From Shimia sagamensis (GTDB lineage: Bacteria > Pseudomonadota > Alphaproteobacteria > Rhodobacterales > Rhodobacteraceae): DNA of 64,000 nucleotides. Of the stretch, positions 36,410-44,765 are shown piece by piece. Made by a program: the position numbers and the translations under genes. The notes below the pieces were generated by a model, which made no database searches, was not told the origin of the DNA, and saw only the letters and a program-made list of their open reading frames with translations. The stretch's first letter is position 1, and the number at the start of each line of letters is the position of its first letter. The stretch covers positions 434,001 through 498,000 of the forward strand of contig NZ_FXTY01000003.1 of assembly GCF_900182745.1 (NCBI RefSeq), written 5' to 3'.

Positions 36410-37207
36410 ATGAAACGCTTAAACCCCTTTGCCAAAAAAGCGCCCACAGTGGCGGTTGTGCGTCTGCAAGGCATGATTGCCGCAGGCGGCCGTGGACAAT
36501 TGAACGACGCCATTCTGGCGCCGTTGCTGGAAAAAGCCTTTGCCAAAGGCAAGCCTGCGGCTGTGGCTTTGGAAATCAATTCTCCTGGTGGCAGCCCGGT
36601 GCAAAGTGCGCTGATTGGCAGCCGCATTCGGCGATTGGCCGAGGAAAAGAACATCCCTGTCATTGCTTTTGTTGAGGATGTGGCCGCGTCTGGTGGGTAC
36701 TGGCTCGCAGCGGCGGCGGATGAGATTTACGCAGACGAAAGCTCGGTTGTGGGCTCGATTGGGGTCATCTCCGCCGGGTTTGGTGCCAATGTGTTCTTGT
36801 CGCGTCAAGGCATTGAACGGCGGGTCTATACCGCAGGCGAAAGTAAATCGATGCTTGACCCGTTTAAGCCGGAGCAGGCCGAAGACGTGGCGCGATTGAA
36901 GCGGATGTTGGAGCAAATTCACCAAAACTTCATTGCCCATGTGCAATCTCGGCGGGATGGCAAACTTGCCGACAATGATGATCTGTTCACTGGAGAAATC
37001 TGGATTGGGTCTCAAGCCAAAGAGGTGGGCCTGATTGATGAGGTTGGCCATTTGGTGCCGGTGCTGAAAGCACGCTTTGGCGACAAGGTAAAGCTGCGTC
37101 GGTATGGAATAAAACGCTCTATGTGGCAGCGTTTTGGGGCGTCACTCGCCCAAGATGCTGTATCTGGCATTGAGGAACGCGCGCAGTTTGCGCGGTTTGG
37201 ACTCTGA
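36410..37207 (+). CDS. S49 family peptidase (SppA/SohB-like)
   Basis: Serine protease of 265 residues of the signal peptide peptidase A group. The catalytic Ser is in DVAASGGYW (about residue 92) and the general-base Lys in GESKSMLDPF (about residue 144). The first strand is PTVAVVRLQGMI, followed by the NSPGGSPVQS loop. There is no clear N-terminal membrane helix, so it may be cytoplasmic or peripheral, unlike E. coli SppA. Neighbours downstream: a 55-residue protein and a CaCA antiporter gene in tight order, probably cotranscribed. Confidence 0.92.
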   Translation: MKRLNPFAKKAPTVAVVRLQGMIAAGGRGQLNDAILAPLLEKAFAKGKPAAVALEINSPGGSPVQSALIGSRIRRLAEEKNIPVIAFVEDVAASGGYWLAAAADEIYADESSVVGSIGVISAGFGANVFLSRQGIERRVYTAGESKSMLDPFKPEQAEDVARLKRMLEQIHQNFIAHVQSRRDGKLADNDDLFTGEIWIGSQAKEVGLIDEVGHLVPVLKARFGDKVKLRRYGIKRSMWQRFGASLAQDAVSGIEERAQFARFGL

Positions 37208-37208
37208 G

Positions 37209-37376
37209 GTGCTGGTAAAGATTGTCACTCTGTTCCTGGTTGGCATGGCGGTGCTTGCGATGTTTGGCAAACTCCGGTTTCCCGGGCAGAAACAGCTGCA
37301 ATCCAAGAAATGCGCCAACTGCGGGCGGTTTAAAATTGGCAAGGGGCCATGCCCCTGTCGGAAGGACATGGGGTAA
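37209..37376 (+). CDS. small membrane-anchored zinc-ribbon-like protein
   Basis: Protein of 55 residues from the GTG at 37209, one base after the stop of the S49 gene. One hydrophobic helix (about 3-20) followed by a Cys-rich tail: CANCGRFKIGKGPCPCRK, four Cys in the pattern CxxC-N9-CxC, suited to bind zinc or iron. No family name known to me. The tight spacing on both sides (1 nt and 3 nt) supports a real gene translated by coupling. Confidence 0.65.
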   Translation: MLVKIVTLFLVGMAVLAMFGKLRFPGQKQLQSKKCANCGRFKIGKGPCPCRKDMG

Positions 37377-37379
37377 ACT

Positions 37380-38330
37380 ATGGAATGGCTGCTGGTATCG
37401 CTGGGATTGGTGATCCTGCTTTTGGCCGGGGACGCGCTGGTACGTGGCGCTGTAAACCTGTCGTTGCGGATTGGGATTCCGGCTTTGATCGTCTCCTTGA
37501 CGATTGTGGCCTTTGGTACCTCTGCGCCTGAACTTCTGATTTCGCTGCAAGCGGCGCTGAAAAACGCGCCGGGCATTGCCATTGGTAATGTTGTTGGCTC
37601 CAACATTGCCAACATCCTACTTGTCTTGGGTATTCCGGCTATTTTGGCGCCGATCCACACCAGCCACTGCAACTCCAAACGCAACTTCATCATGATGATC
37701 GCAGCCACTTTACTGTTCATCGCGTTGGCGGCGGATGGGTTCTTCCGCATGGGCAATGGATTGGTTCTATTGGGCGCGCTGGCTGTGGTTTTGAGCAGTG
37801 CTTTCTATCAAGCGCGCTGTCACAAAAAGGCGGAAGCCGCCATGGTGATGGAAGAGGAAGAAGTTGAGGGCGCGGACCCGGACATGCCGTGGTGGCGCAT
37901 CATTGTTTTCCTTCTCTTGGGTCTGATCGGCCTGCCGTTGGGTGCGGATCTGATGGTGGACAACGCCGAGATCATTGCCCGCCGCTACGGGGTGAGCGAC
38001 ACAGTGATTGGTCTGACGCTGATTGCGTTGGGCACCTCGCTGCCGGAGCTGGCAACCACAGTGATGGCAGCGCTGCGGCGTCAGGCGGATGTGGCGCTTG
38101 GCAACGTGATTGGCTCCAACATGTTCAACCTGTTGGCCATCATCGGCATCACATCGATTGTGCATCCGATCCGCGTGGACCCTGACTTCTTCGATTTTGA
38201 TTTCTGGGTGATGCTGGGGGCCTCGCTTCTGTTGATCCCGTTTGTTTTCCTCAAAAGAGACATCACACGCATTTGGGGTGTTGTTCTCACTGCGCTCTAT
38301 CTAATCTACATTCTGATTACCCTGACCTGA
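37380..38330 (+). CDS. calcium/sodium antiporter, CaCA family
   Basis: Inner-membrane cation exchanger of 316 residues with ten hydrophobic helices in two inverted halves. Each half holds the alpha repeat: IVAFGTSAPELLISL with GNVVGSNIANI in the first (about residues 40-80), and LIALGTSLPELATTV with GNVIGSNMFNL in the second (about 220-255). The Glu in each SAPE/SLPE motif is the ion ligand. The acidic loop at about 155-165 (MEEEEVEGAD) joins the halves. Resembles E. coli YrbG. Third of the S49-small-CaCA run. Confidence 0.95.
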   Translation: MEWLLVSLGLVILLLAGDALVRGAVNLSLRIGIPALIVSLTIVAFGTSAPELLISLQAALKNAPGIAIGNVVGSNIANILLVLGIPAILAPIHTSHCNSKRNFIMMIAATLLFIALAADGFFRMGNGLVLLGALAVVLSSAFYQARCHKKAEAAMVMEEEEVEGADPDMPWWRIIVFLLLGLIGLPLGADLMVDNAEIIARRYGVSDTVIGLTLIALGTSLPELATTVMAALRRQADVALGNVIGSNMFNLLAIIGITSIVHPIRVDPDFFDFDFWVMLGASLLLIPFVFLKRDITRIWGVVLTALYLIYILITLT

Positions 38331-38347
38331 CATAATCGGAGGCTGAC

Positions 38348-39100
38348 ATGGCGCGGGCATTGGTGACTGGCGCCGGACAGCGGCTTGGACAAGCGATGGC
38401 GATGGCGCTGGCGCAGCGTGGCTATGACGTGGCGGTGCATTATGCGACCTCTGAGGAGGGCGCAGAGGAGACCGTGGCAGCAATTGAAGCCTTTGGGCAA
38501 AAAGGCGTCGTTGTACAAGCGGACCTGCTGGACGAGGCGCAGACCGAAGCTCTGTTTACGCAGAGCGTAGTGGCATTGGGTGGGCCGATCACCTGCTTGA
38601 TCAACAATGCGTCGATCTTTGAGGACGACAGCTTGCAGACTTCAACCAGAGAGGGGTGGGATCGGCATATGGAGAGCAACCTGCGCGCACCGTATGTTTT
38701 GACACAGGCGATGGCGCGACAAGGCCTCAAGGCGTCTTTGGACGCGGCGGGCGAGCCTGTGGCAGCCGGCCTTGTGGTGAACATGCTGGATCAACGTATT
38801 CGCAACCTGACGCCGGAGTTTTCGACCTACACCTTGGCCAAGATGGGGCTGTGGGCGTTAACGCAAACAGCCGCGCAGGGATTGGCTCCGGATATTCGGG
38901 TTAATGGGATTGCGCCAGGGCCGACGTTGCAGGGCGCGCATCAAAGCAACGCGGAGTTTTCGGCAGAGCGCCATGGGACGGTGCTAAAGCGGGGCGTGGG
39001 CTCTCAAGATATTGTCGCTGCCTTGGGGTACTTGCTCGACGCACAGGTGGTCACAGGGCAGGCAATCTGTGTTGATGGCGGGCAGCATTTGACGTGGTGA
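38348..39100 (+). CDS. short-chain dehydrogenase, pteridine reductase (FolM)-like
   Basis: NADP-type SDR of 250 residues. The nucleotide loop is VTGAGQRLG, that is TGxxxRxG, which is the mark of pteridine reductase/FolM rather than the usual TGxxxGxG. The NNAS motif is INNASIF, and the YxxxK pair is in STYTLAKMGLW. If it is FolM-like it would reduce dihydromonapterin or dihydrofolate, but other substrates remain possible. Translation starts 17 nt after the antiporter gene, so it may belong to the same transcript. It ends just before the 361-bp region in front of uvrC. Confidence 0.8.
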   Translation: MARALVTGAGQRLGQAMAMALAQRGYDVAVHYATSEEGAEETVAAIEAFGQKGVVVQADLLDEAQTEALFTQSVVALGGPITCLINNASIFEDDSLQTSTREGWDRHMESNLRAPYVLTQAMARQGLKASLDAAGEPVAAGLVVNMLDQRIRNLTPEFSTYTLAKMGLWALTQTAAQGLAPDIRVNGIAPGPTLQGAHQSNAEFSAERHGTVLKRGVGSQDIVAALGYLLDAQVVTGQAICVDGGQHLTW

Positions 39101-39461
39101 CCTGCCGGTACTGGGTCTGTCGCTAGGTTTGCTGGTTGCGGTAACGATGCGCTAACTTCGGAGCGAAACACGCATGTCAGAGATAAGTTTTGCACCGGTC
39201 ACGGTTCTGTTACATAAATTTTACTTTTTCTTAATGATTTCAACGATTTGCCGTTTGGTCAAAAAAGTTTCCTTTTAAATCAATGAGTTAATTTTGTGCC
39301 TATTTTTTAGGCGACGCGATGAAAGTGGCCAAAAACAAGGGAAATCCGCGGAAGCCGGAAAGATATCTCCAGACTTATCCACAGTATCCGTGGATTTGTT
39401 TACCCTTGCGTCAGAACCGTCAAGATTGCAGCCAGAGGAAAAGAATCATAATTGAGAAGAC
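39101..39461. other. 361-bp gene-free region before uvrC
   Basis: The left 45 bp look like a worn copy of the dispersed repeat (GCCGGTACTGGGTCTGT at 39104-39120). From about 39210 to 39310 the DNA is clearly AT-rich with many T runs, unlike the GC-rich neighbours. Near the right end is a perfect DnaA box (39375-39383) inside a TCCAC / GTGGA inverted repeat. No ORF or RNA gene is evident; the uvrC promoter must be here. Confidence 0.6.
39375..39383 (+). promoter_or_regulatory. perfect DnaA box
   Basis: TTATCCACA, the strong DnaA box consensus, 79 bp upstream of the uvrC start and next to an AT-rich stretch. Only one copy was seen in the region, so a replication origin is not supported; DnaA control of uvrC is possible. 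Confidence 0.5.
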
Positions 39462-41336
39462 ATGAGTGAAGACAGCCCAGTAGCTCCCGACGGCCCGACG
39501 GGACACGAATGTATACATAGCTATCTGAAAACACTGGACGGTTCGCCCGGCGTCTATCGCATGCTCGATGCGCAGGCGCGGATTCTCTACGTTGGCAAGG
39601 CGCGCAATTTGCGGGCGCGGGTTTCCAATTATGCGCGGCCCTCTGGGCATTCCGGGCGGATCGCGCGGATGATCTCCGAAACCACGTCGATGATGTTTCT
39701 GACCACCAAGACGGAAACCGAGGCGCTGCTGCTTGAACAGAACCTGATCAAACAGCTGAAGCCGAAGTACAACGTGCTGCTGCGGGATGACAAAAGCTTC
39801 CCGAATATCTTGGTCAGCCGCGCGCATGGGTTTCCGCAGATCAAGAAGCATCGCGGGGCCAAGAAGGAAAAAGGCAATTACTACGGTCCGTTTGCCAATG
39901 CCGGGGCGGTCACCCGTACGTTGAGCCAGCTGCAAAAGGTGTTTTTGCTGCGCAACTGTTCTGATGCGCAGTTTGAGAGCCGGACACGACCGTGTTTGCT
40001 GTTCCAGATCAAGCGCTGCTCTGGCCCGTGTGTGGGGCGGATCTCGGAAGGCGACTACGCTGAAAGCGTGCGCGATGCGGAGCGGTTCCTGTCTGGGCGG
40101 TCGACGCAGATACAGGAGACCTTGGCCAAGCAGATGCAAGCGGCGTCTGAGGCGATGGAGTTTGAGAAAGCGGCGACGTTGCGGGATCGCATTCGGGCGC
40201 TGACCTCGGTGCAGCAAACGCAAGGCATAAACCCGCGAGGCGTGGCAGAAGCGGACGTGATTGCGCTGCATCTGGAGAAGGGGCAGGCCTGTGTGCAGGT
40301 ATTCTTCATCCGGGCAAATCAGAATTGGGGCAACCGGGATTTCTACCCGCGTGTTGGGGTGGATGTGGAGGCTGCGGAGGTGCTGGAGGCCTTCATTGGT
40401 CAGTTCTACGACGGTAAGGAGCCGCCGCGGCAATTGATCCTGTCACATGCGATCGAGAATGCGGCGCTGATGGCGGAGGCGCTGGGGTCCAAGGCCGGGC
40501 GCAAGGTTGAGATCACCGTGCCCCAGCGCGGCGAGAAGGCGGAGCTTGTCTCAGGCGCGGCAAGGAATGCGCGGGAAAGCCTGGCGCGCAAGATGAGTGA
40601 GACAGCGACCCAAGCAAAACTGTTGCAAGGCGTGGCAGAGGCGTTTGATCTGGACGGGCCGCCGCAGCGGATTGAGGTCTACGACAACAGCCACATTCAG
40701 GGCACCAATGCGGTGGGTGGCATGATTGTGGCTGGTCCCGAAGGCTTCATGAAAAACAGCTATCGCAAGTTCAACATCAAGGGGGATGACATCACGCCGG
40801 GGGACGATTTTGGCATGATGAAAGAGGTGCTGAACCGGCGGTTTAAGCGGCTGCTCAAGGAAGACCCGGATCGTGACAAAGGCATGTGGCCGGACCTGCT
40901 GTTGATTGATGGCGGCGCGGGGCAGGTGAGTGCGGTGCGTGAGATCATGGAAGAGTATGGCGTGGAGGACGTGCCGATGGTGGGGGTGGCCAAGGGGGTG
41001 GACCGCGACCACGGCAAGGAGGAGTTTCACCGCGTGGGTAAAAGCGTGATGGCGCTGCGCCGGAATGATCCGGTGCTGTATTTTGTGCAACGCCTGCGCG
41101 ATGAGGCGCACCGATTTGCGATTGGCACGCACCGCGCAAAACGCGCCAAGGCCGTGGGCGCAACGCCGCTGGATGACGTGCCAGGCGTAGGCGCGACGCG
41201 CAAGCGGGCCTTGTTGGCGCATTTTGGCAGCGCCAAAGCGGTGAGCCGGGCCAATTTGGCGGATTTGAAAGCCGTGGATGGGGTTTCAGACAAACTGGCG
41301 GAGACAATCTACGACTTTTTCCACGAAGGAAGTTAA
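39462..41336 (+). CDS. uvrC: excinuclease ABC subunit C
   Basis: Nuclease of nucleotide excision repair that cuts on both sides of the lesion, 624 residues. GIY-YIG domain at about 22-105 ([23 protein letters not shown]), UVR helix pair at about 215-255 ([16 protein letters not shown]), RNase H-like 5'-cutting domain at about 390-540 ([20 protein letters not shown] gives the first catalytic Asp; LLIDGGAGQ the next), and a helix-hairpin-helix tail ([31 protein letters not shown]). Full length and motifs intact. Convergent with a small minus-strand gene; pgsA and moaDE follow, as is usual in Rhodobacteraceae. Confidence 0.97.
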   Translation: MSEDSPVAPDGPTGHECIHSYLKTLDGSPGVYRMLDAQARILYVGKARNLRARVSNYARPSGHSGRIARMISETTSMMFLTTKTETEALLLEQNLIKQLKPKYNVLLRDDKSFPNILVSRAHGFPQIKKHRGAKKEKGNYYGPFANAGAVTRTLSQLQKVFLLRNCSDAQFESRTRPCLLFQIKRCSGPCVGRISEGDYAESVRDAERFLSGRSTQIQETLAKQMQAASEAMEFEKAATLRDRIRALTSVQQTQGINPRGVAEADVIALHLEKGQACVQVFFIRANQNWGNRDFYPRVGVDVEAAEVLEAFIGQFYDGKEPPRQLILSHAIENAALMAEALGSKAGRKVEITVPQRGEKAELVSGAARNARESLARKMSETATQAKLLQGVAEAFDLDGPPQRIEVYDNSHIQGTNAVGGMIVAGPEGFMKNSYRKFNIKGDDITPGDDFGMMKEVLNRRFKRLLKEDPDRDKGMWPDLLLIDGGAGQVSAVREIMEEYGVEDVPMVGVAKGVDRDHGKEEFHRVGKSVMALRRNDPVLYFVQRLRDEAHRFAIGTHRAKRAKAVGATPLDDVPGVGATRKRALLAHFGSAKAVSRANLADLKAVDGVSDKLAETIYDFFHEGS

Positions 41337-41359
41337 AAGCAGCGCGCGTTGGGGGTTGC

Positions 41360-41689
41360 CTAGGCTGGTATTTTGCCACGCAGCACCAAGTTTTCGACAA
41401 TCTGCTCGACAAAACCCACCATGCCGTCTGGACCGGAGGCACGGTCTTTGAGGTGAATACACAGGTCAGGGCGGCGGGTGGCGATCAGGCCAATCAGGTC
41501 ACCGCGCATGTCATCACCCATGCTGGCGCCCATAATGACGCAGCAAATACGGGGCTCCGTGTCCAACTGGCGGATGACTTCGCCGTGGTCATGCGCCCCA
41601 AGCCATTGAATGGGCAGGTGGTCGAGTTGGCGCGGAACGGCGCCAATCACGTTGGGTAGTTTCCCAACAAGCAATACAACAGGTTGCAT
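41360..41689 (-). CDS. conserved-looking small protein, unknown function
   Basis: Protein of 109 residues. The ATG at 41689 has GAGGAG at perfect spacing, which separates it from the much longer antisense frame that runs on under pgsA. It begins with a hydrophobic strand and loop (MQPVVLLVGKLPNVIG), has regular alternation of strands and helices (CCVIMGAS, GDLIGLIATRRPDLCIHL), and ends in a helix (VGFVEQIVENLVLRG), so a small Rossmann-like fold, perhaps receiver-like, is likely. No phosphoacceptor Asp pattern is evident. Function unknown. It lies between uvrC and pgsA, facing both. Confidence 0.65.
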   Translation of the reverse strand: MQPVVLLVGKLPNVIGAVPRQLDHLPIQWLGAHDHGEVIRQLDTEPRICCVIMGASMGDDMRGDLIGLIATRRPDLCIHLKDRASGPDGMVGFVEQIVENLVLRGKIPA

Positions 41690-41842
41690 AGGGGTATCTC
41701 CTCTTTGACGGTCTGCGGCCGAGGGGTTTGCCTGCTTTGCCTTGTGCCAGTGTAGCACAGATTTGTGACGGGAGGGCCATGGTCGCATTGCCGCATCACA
41801 ATGCAGCTTCCCCTGAGCCGGGAGACAGGCTAAATCAAGGTC

Positions 41843-42502
41843 ATGACCTGGAATATTCCCAACATCCTTTCTGTGATGCGCCTGTTTGCAGCCCCTATGG
41901 TTGCCGTAATGTTTCTCTATTTTGAAAGGCCTTACGCGGATTGGTTTGCGCTGATGCTGTTTTTGGTCGCGGCCGCGACCGATTGGTTTGACGGCTATCT
42001 GGCACGGTTGTGGAAGCAAGAAACCCGCATGGGTGCCATGATTGATCCAATTGCGGACAAAGCGATGGTGGTGATCGCGCTGATGGTGATTGTGGGCTAC
42101 AGCTCTATGTCGCCGTGGCTGGTGCTGCCGGCAACGGTAATCCTGTTCCGGGAAGTGTTTGTTTCCGGACTGAGGGAATTCCTTGGCGATACGGCCGGAA
42201 CGCTTAAGGTCACCAAGTTGGCAAAATGGAAAACCGCTACGCAAATGGTTGCGATTGCTTTCCTTTTTGGACAAGGCGTGTTTGAGCATTACCTTGGCAT
42301 GTCGGCTTGGGGCATGGATCTCGCGCTGTTTGATCAGATCATGGCGGGAGAGGTCGAAGACCTGCAAGGGCTGCGCTGGAAGCACACCGGCATGGTGTGG
42401 AACGGCTGGGTCGGACTTTTGTTGCTGTGGATTGCTGCCGGTTTGACGGCGATCACCGGACTTGACTACTACGTCAAAGCAAAGCCTCACCTAAAGGATT
42501 GA
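41843..42502 (+). CDS. pgsA: CDP-diacylglycerol-glycerol-3-phosphate 3-phosphatidyltransferase
   Basis: Makes phosphatidylglycerol phosphate in the inner membrane, first committed step to phosphatidylglycerol and cardiolipin. It has 219 residues, starts MTWNIPNILSVMRLFAAP, and holds the CDP-alcohol phosphotransferase motif with spacing DG-xx-AR-x8-G-xxx-D-xxx-D (FDGYLARLWKQETRMGAMID, then PIADK). Five hydrophobic helices are visible. The start has weak ribosome-site features (AAGG). moaD and moaE follow with tight spacing. Confidence 0.95.
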   Translation: MTWNIPNILSVMRLFAAPMVAVMFLYFERPYADWFALMLFLVAAATDWFDGYLARLWKQETRMGAMIDPIADKAMVVIALMVIVGYSSMSPWLVLPATVILFREVFVSGLREFLGDTAGTLKVTKLAKWKTATQMVAIAFLFGQGVFEHYLGMSAWGMDLALFDQIMAGEVEDLQGLRWKHTGMVWNGWVGLLLLWIAAGLTAITGLDYYVKAKPHLKD

Positions 42503-42507
42503 TTGCC

Positions 42508-42753
42508 ATGGATGTTCTCTATTTTGCTTGGGTGCGCGAGCGCATTGGTATCCCTAAAGAAAAGGTGGAAACCGGCGCGGCAACGGTGATGGCGTTGGTT
42601 GAAGAGCTGAAGGCGCGGGAAGAGCGTTATGAGGTGGCCTTCTCGGATTTGAGTGCCTTGCGTGTGGCGGTGGATCAGGAATTGACCGACTTTGACGCGC
42701 CGCTTGAAGGCGTGCGTGAGGTGGCGTTTTTCCCTCCAATGACAGGCGGTTAA
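42508..42753 (+). CDS. moaD: molybdopterin synthase small (sulfur carrier) subunit
   Basis: Ubiquitin-fold sulfur carrier of 81 residues for molybdenum cofactor synthesis. Starts MDVLYFAWVRERIG and ends in the required Gly-Gly (FFPPMTGG), whose terminal Gly carries the thiocarboxylate. The ATG at 42508 has AAGGA nine bases upstream, while the TTG at 42499 overlaps the pgsA stop. Transfers sulfur to precursor Z together with MoaE encoded 12 nt further on. Confidence 0.95.
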   Translation: MDVLYFAWVRERIGIPKEKVETGAATVMALVEELKAREERYEVAFSDLSALRVAVDQELTDFDAPLEGVREVAFFPPMTGG

Positions 42754-42765
42754 GAGGTTTTGACC

Positions 42766-43209
42766 ATGCGGGTTGTTGTTCAGGAAGAGCCGTTTGATTT
42801 TGGCCGTGAGGCGCAGGAATTTGCGACCGGGCACAGCAATATGGGCGCGATTGTCACCTTCACCGGTGTGGTGCGCGACGCTGACCAAGGCGGCATGGAT
42901 CGGATGGTGATTGAGCACTATCCCGGCATGACCCAGAAGGCGCTGGAGAAGATCGCGGCAGAGGCCGTAAGCCGTTGGGATCTTGGAGATGTTTTGGTTA
43001 TTCACCGACACGGTGAGCTGCGTCAGGGCGACATGATCATGATGGTGGCAACCGCGTCGCGGCATCGGGTGAATGCCTTTGAGGCGGCAGAATATCTGAT
43101 GGATTACCTGAAGTCTCGCGCGCCGTTCTGGAAGAAAGAATACACCGCAGACGGGGCCGAGTGGGTCGCCGCAAAAGACGAAGATGAGGACGCGCTGAGC
43201 CGCTGGTAA
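42766..43209 (+). CDS. moaE: molybdopterin synthase large (catalytic) subunit
   Basis: Catalytic subunit of 147 residues. The family blocks GAIVTFTGVVRD, the conserved RxxH-like segment LVIHRHGELRQGD, MMVATASRHRVNAFEA, and the active-site Lys region RAPFWKKEY are all present. It forms a heterotetramer with MoaD and turns precursor Z into molybdopterin. The ATG at 42766 has AAGAGG upstream. The C-terminal 20 residues are acidic. Last gene of the uvrC-pgsA-moaD-moaE block; repeat copy B and strong hairpins follow. Confidence 0.96.
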   Translation: MRVVVQEEPFDFGREAQEFATGHSNMGAIVTFTGVVRDADQGGMDRMVIEHYPGMTQKALEKIAAEAVSRWDLGDVLVIHRHGELRQGDMIMMVATASRHRVNAFEAAEYLMDYLKSRAPFWKKEYTADGAEWVAAKDEDEDALSRW

Positions 43210-43246
43210 TGCCTACTCGTTAACCGGCGGATTTGCCCCGTTTGGG

Positions 43247-43300
43247 ACGTCGGTATTTGGTCTGTATCGCGACTGTTTTGCGGAGGTGCGTGTTTTTGCG
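43247..43300 (+). repeat. dispersed intergenic repeat, copy B
   Basis: 54 bp, 37 of the first 42 positions identical to copy A at 11142. It lies 37 nt after the moaE stop, in the gap between convergent genes, with the GGAGGT core at 43281-43287 and a T5 run close by. Confidence 0.75.
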
Positions 43301-43347
43301 GCCGCGCGGCGGGCGAGCGTAAACCCACCGCGCGGCGCAACGCCGCT
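43301..43347. terminator. overlapping GC-rich hairpins between moaE and decarboxylase
   Basis: Long stem GCCGCGCGG / CCGCGCGGC (43301-43336, extended by GGG / CCC) and a second, mutually exclusive stem GCGGCG-CAA-CGCCGC (43332-43346) followed by TTTA. Fits a bidirectional terminator for the convergent genes. Confidence 0.6.
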
Positions 43348-44730
43348 TTAGGCAACAGCTTTTGAGGTGAGAACCGCCTCGCGGGCTTTGGCGATGGCGG
43401 CGACCAGTCGGTCGATGTCCATCTCTGTTGTGGCCCAGTTGGAGACACTCAGTCGGAAGCCGTTTTGGCTTTGCCAGGCGGCGGCACCAAACCAAGCTTC
43501 ACCGGATGCCTGAACCTCTGCCGTTATTGTGGCGCAGAGGTCGGGGGTGTCGGGCAAGGTCACAAACACCTGATTGAAGTGCACCTGATGTGGCACGCTA
43601 AAGCCTTCATTGCGCAGCGCCGCTGCGAGGCGGGTGGCTTTGCTGTGAAACCCCATGATCATGTCATTGAGGCCGTCGCGACCAAGGGAGAGCAGGGCGG
43701 CGTAAGTTTCGGCACCGCGGGCGGCGCGGCTGAACTCTGGTGTCAGGTCGGCAGGTGAAGGATCGGTGGGCGGCAAGTAGGCGGCACCGATGGCCATGGA
43801 AGCACGCATCTCTTCGGGATGGCGACAGAGGGCCAGACCTGAATCATACGGCGCGTTGAGGGTTTTGTGGGCGTCCACCACCCAGCTGTCAGCTTTCTCC
43901 AGTCCCGTGAGGGCATCGGAGAGCTCGGGCACGGCGCGCGCCCAGAGGCCAAAGGCGCCATCGACATGCAGCCATGCGCCTGCGGCCTGGCAGGCCTCGG
44001 CGATCTCGCCAATCGGATCAAACGCGCCGGTGCAGACGTTGCCAGCCTGTGCCAACACAATGCAGGAGGCATCAAGCTTGGGCAGCTTGTCGGCACACAT
44101 GCGGCCCTGATCATCGGTGGGGACGCGTTCGATGTCGTCGGAGCCAAGGCCAATCAGGCGCAGGGATTTGAGCACTGTGGCGTGGATTTCGGCGCTCGCG
44201 ATCACGCGCAGGGCAGGGGCGCTGAGCAGGCCTTTGCCGCGCGGGTGGCCGAGCCGGGCCAGCAATGTGTCGCGCGCGGTGGCCAGCAGCGTCATGTTGG
44301 CCATGGTCGCACCGGTGGTGAAAGCGCCTTCGGTTTCTGCGGGAAGGTTTAACAGGTCGATGATCCAGCGCACGGCGGTTTGCTCCATCTGCATCACCGA
44401 TGGGCCGGTGTCTGCATTGGCGCATTGGTCCCAGGCGGAGAGGAGCGCGCGGGCACCGGAGGCGGCAGGCAGCGCGCCGCCGATGACATAGCCGAAGTAG
44501 CGCCCGGCGGCGGTGGCACCGGTGCCGGGGCCACCTGCGTCTTGCATCAGGGAGAGCACGTCGTTGGCGCGCTGGCCGTGTTGAGGGAGCGGGATGTCGA
44601 GCGCGGGGAGTTGCGCTGTATCTGCGTTCACGGCGCGCTCGGAGAGTGATTGCAGGTAGGCCTCGCCAAGTTTCGCGCCTTGGGCAAAGGCTTGGGCTTG
44701 GCGGGCGAGGGGATCTGAGGCTATGGTCAT
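43348..44730 (-). CDS. PLP-dependent decarboxylase / tyrosine decarboxylase-like enzyme
   Basis: Group II-type PLP enzyme of 460 residues. The PLP Lys is in WVVDAHKTLNAPYDSG (about residue 285), the pyridine-nitrogen Asp in WLHVDGAFGLWA, and the N-terminal part has PLPQHGQRANDVL and FGYVIGGALPAASGARAL. Group II members act on amino acids such as Glu, aromatic amino acids or 2,4-diaminobutyrate; some are aldehyde synthases. The Asn-Ala-Pro after the Lys differs from the usual KW/KF pattern, so the substrate is uncertain. It is divergent from an ArsR-like regulator with repeats in the 33-bp gap. Confidence 0.85.
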   Translation of the reverse strand: MTIASDPLARQAQAFAQGAKLGEAYLQSLSERAVNADTAQLPALDIPLPQHGQRANDVLSLMQDAGGPGTGATAAGRYFGYVIGGALPAASGARALLSAWDQCANADTGPSVMQMEQTAVRWIIDLLNLPAETEGAFTTGATMANMTLLATARDTLLARLGHPRGKGLLSAPALRVIASAEIHATVLKSLRLIGLGSDDIERVPTDDQGRMCADKLPKLDASCIVLAQAGNVCTGAFDPIGEIAEACQAAGAWLHVDGAFGLWARAVPELSDALTGLEKADSWVVDAHKTLNAPYDSGLALCRHPEEMRASMAIGAAYLPPTDPSPADLTPEFSRAARGAETYAALLSLGRDGLNDMIMGFHSKATRLAAALRNEGFSVPHQVHFNQVFVTLPDTPDLCATITAEVQASGEAWFGAAAWQSQNGFRLSVSNWATTEMDIDRLVAAIAKAREAVLTSKAVA

Positions 44731-44736
44731 ATCGAG

Positions 44737-44765
44737 ATCAGTCTATATAGGGAATCATCTATATT
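44737..44765. promoter_or_regulatory. direct repeats in the decarboxylase / ArsR-like gap
   Basis: ATCAGTCTATATA (44737-44749) and ATCATCTATATT (44754-44765), two near-copies 17 bp apart, in a gap of only 33 bp between divergent starts. The AT-rich sequence is unlike its surroundings. Candidate operator of the ArsR-like regulator. Confidence 0.5.

Noticed and set aside
39210-39383. Replication origin
   Set aside because: There is an AT-rich stretch and one perfect DnaA box, but no box cluster and none of the genes usually near alphaproteobacterial origins.
41690-42490. Upstream part of a long minus-strand frame under pgsA
   Set aside because: Only the 109-codon end (41360-41689), with its own strong ribosome site, looks real; the rest is antisense to pgsA.
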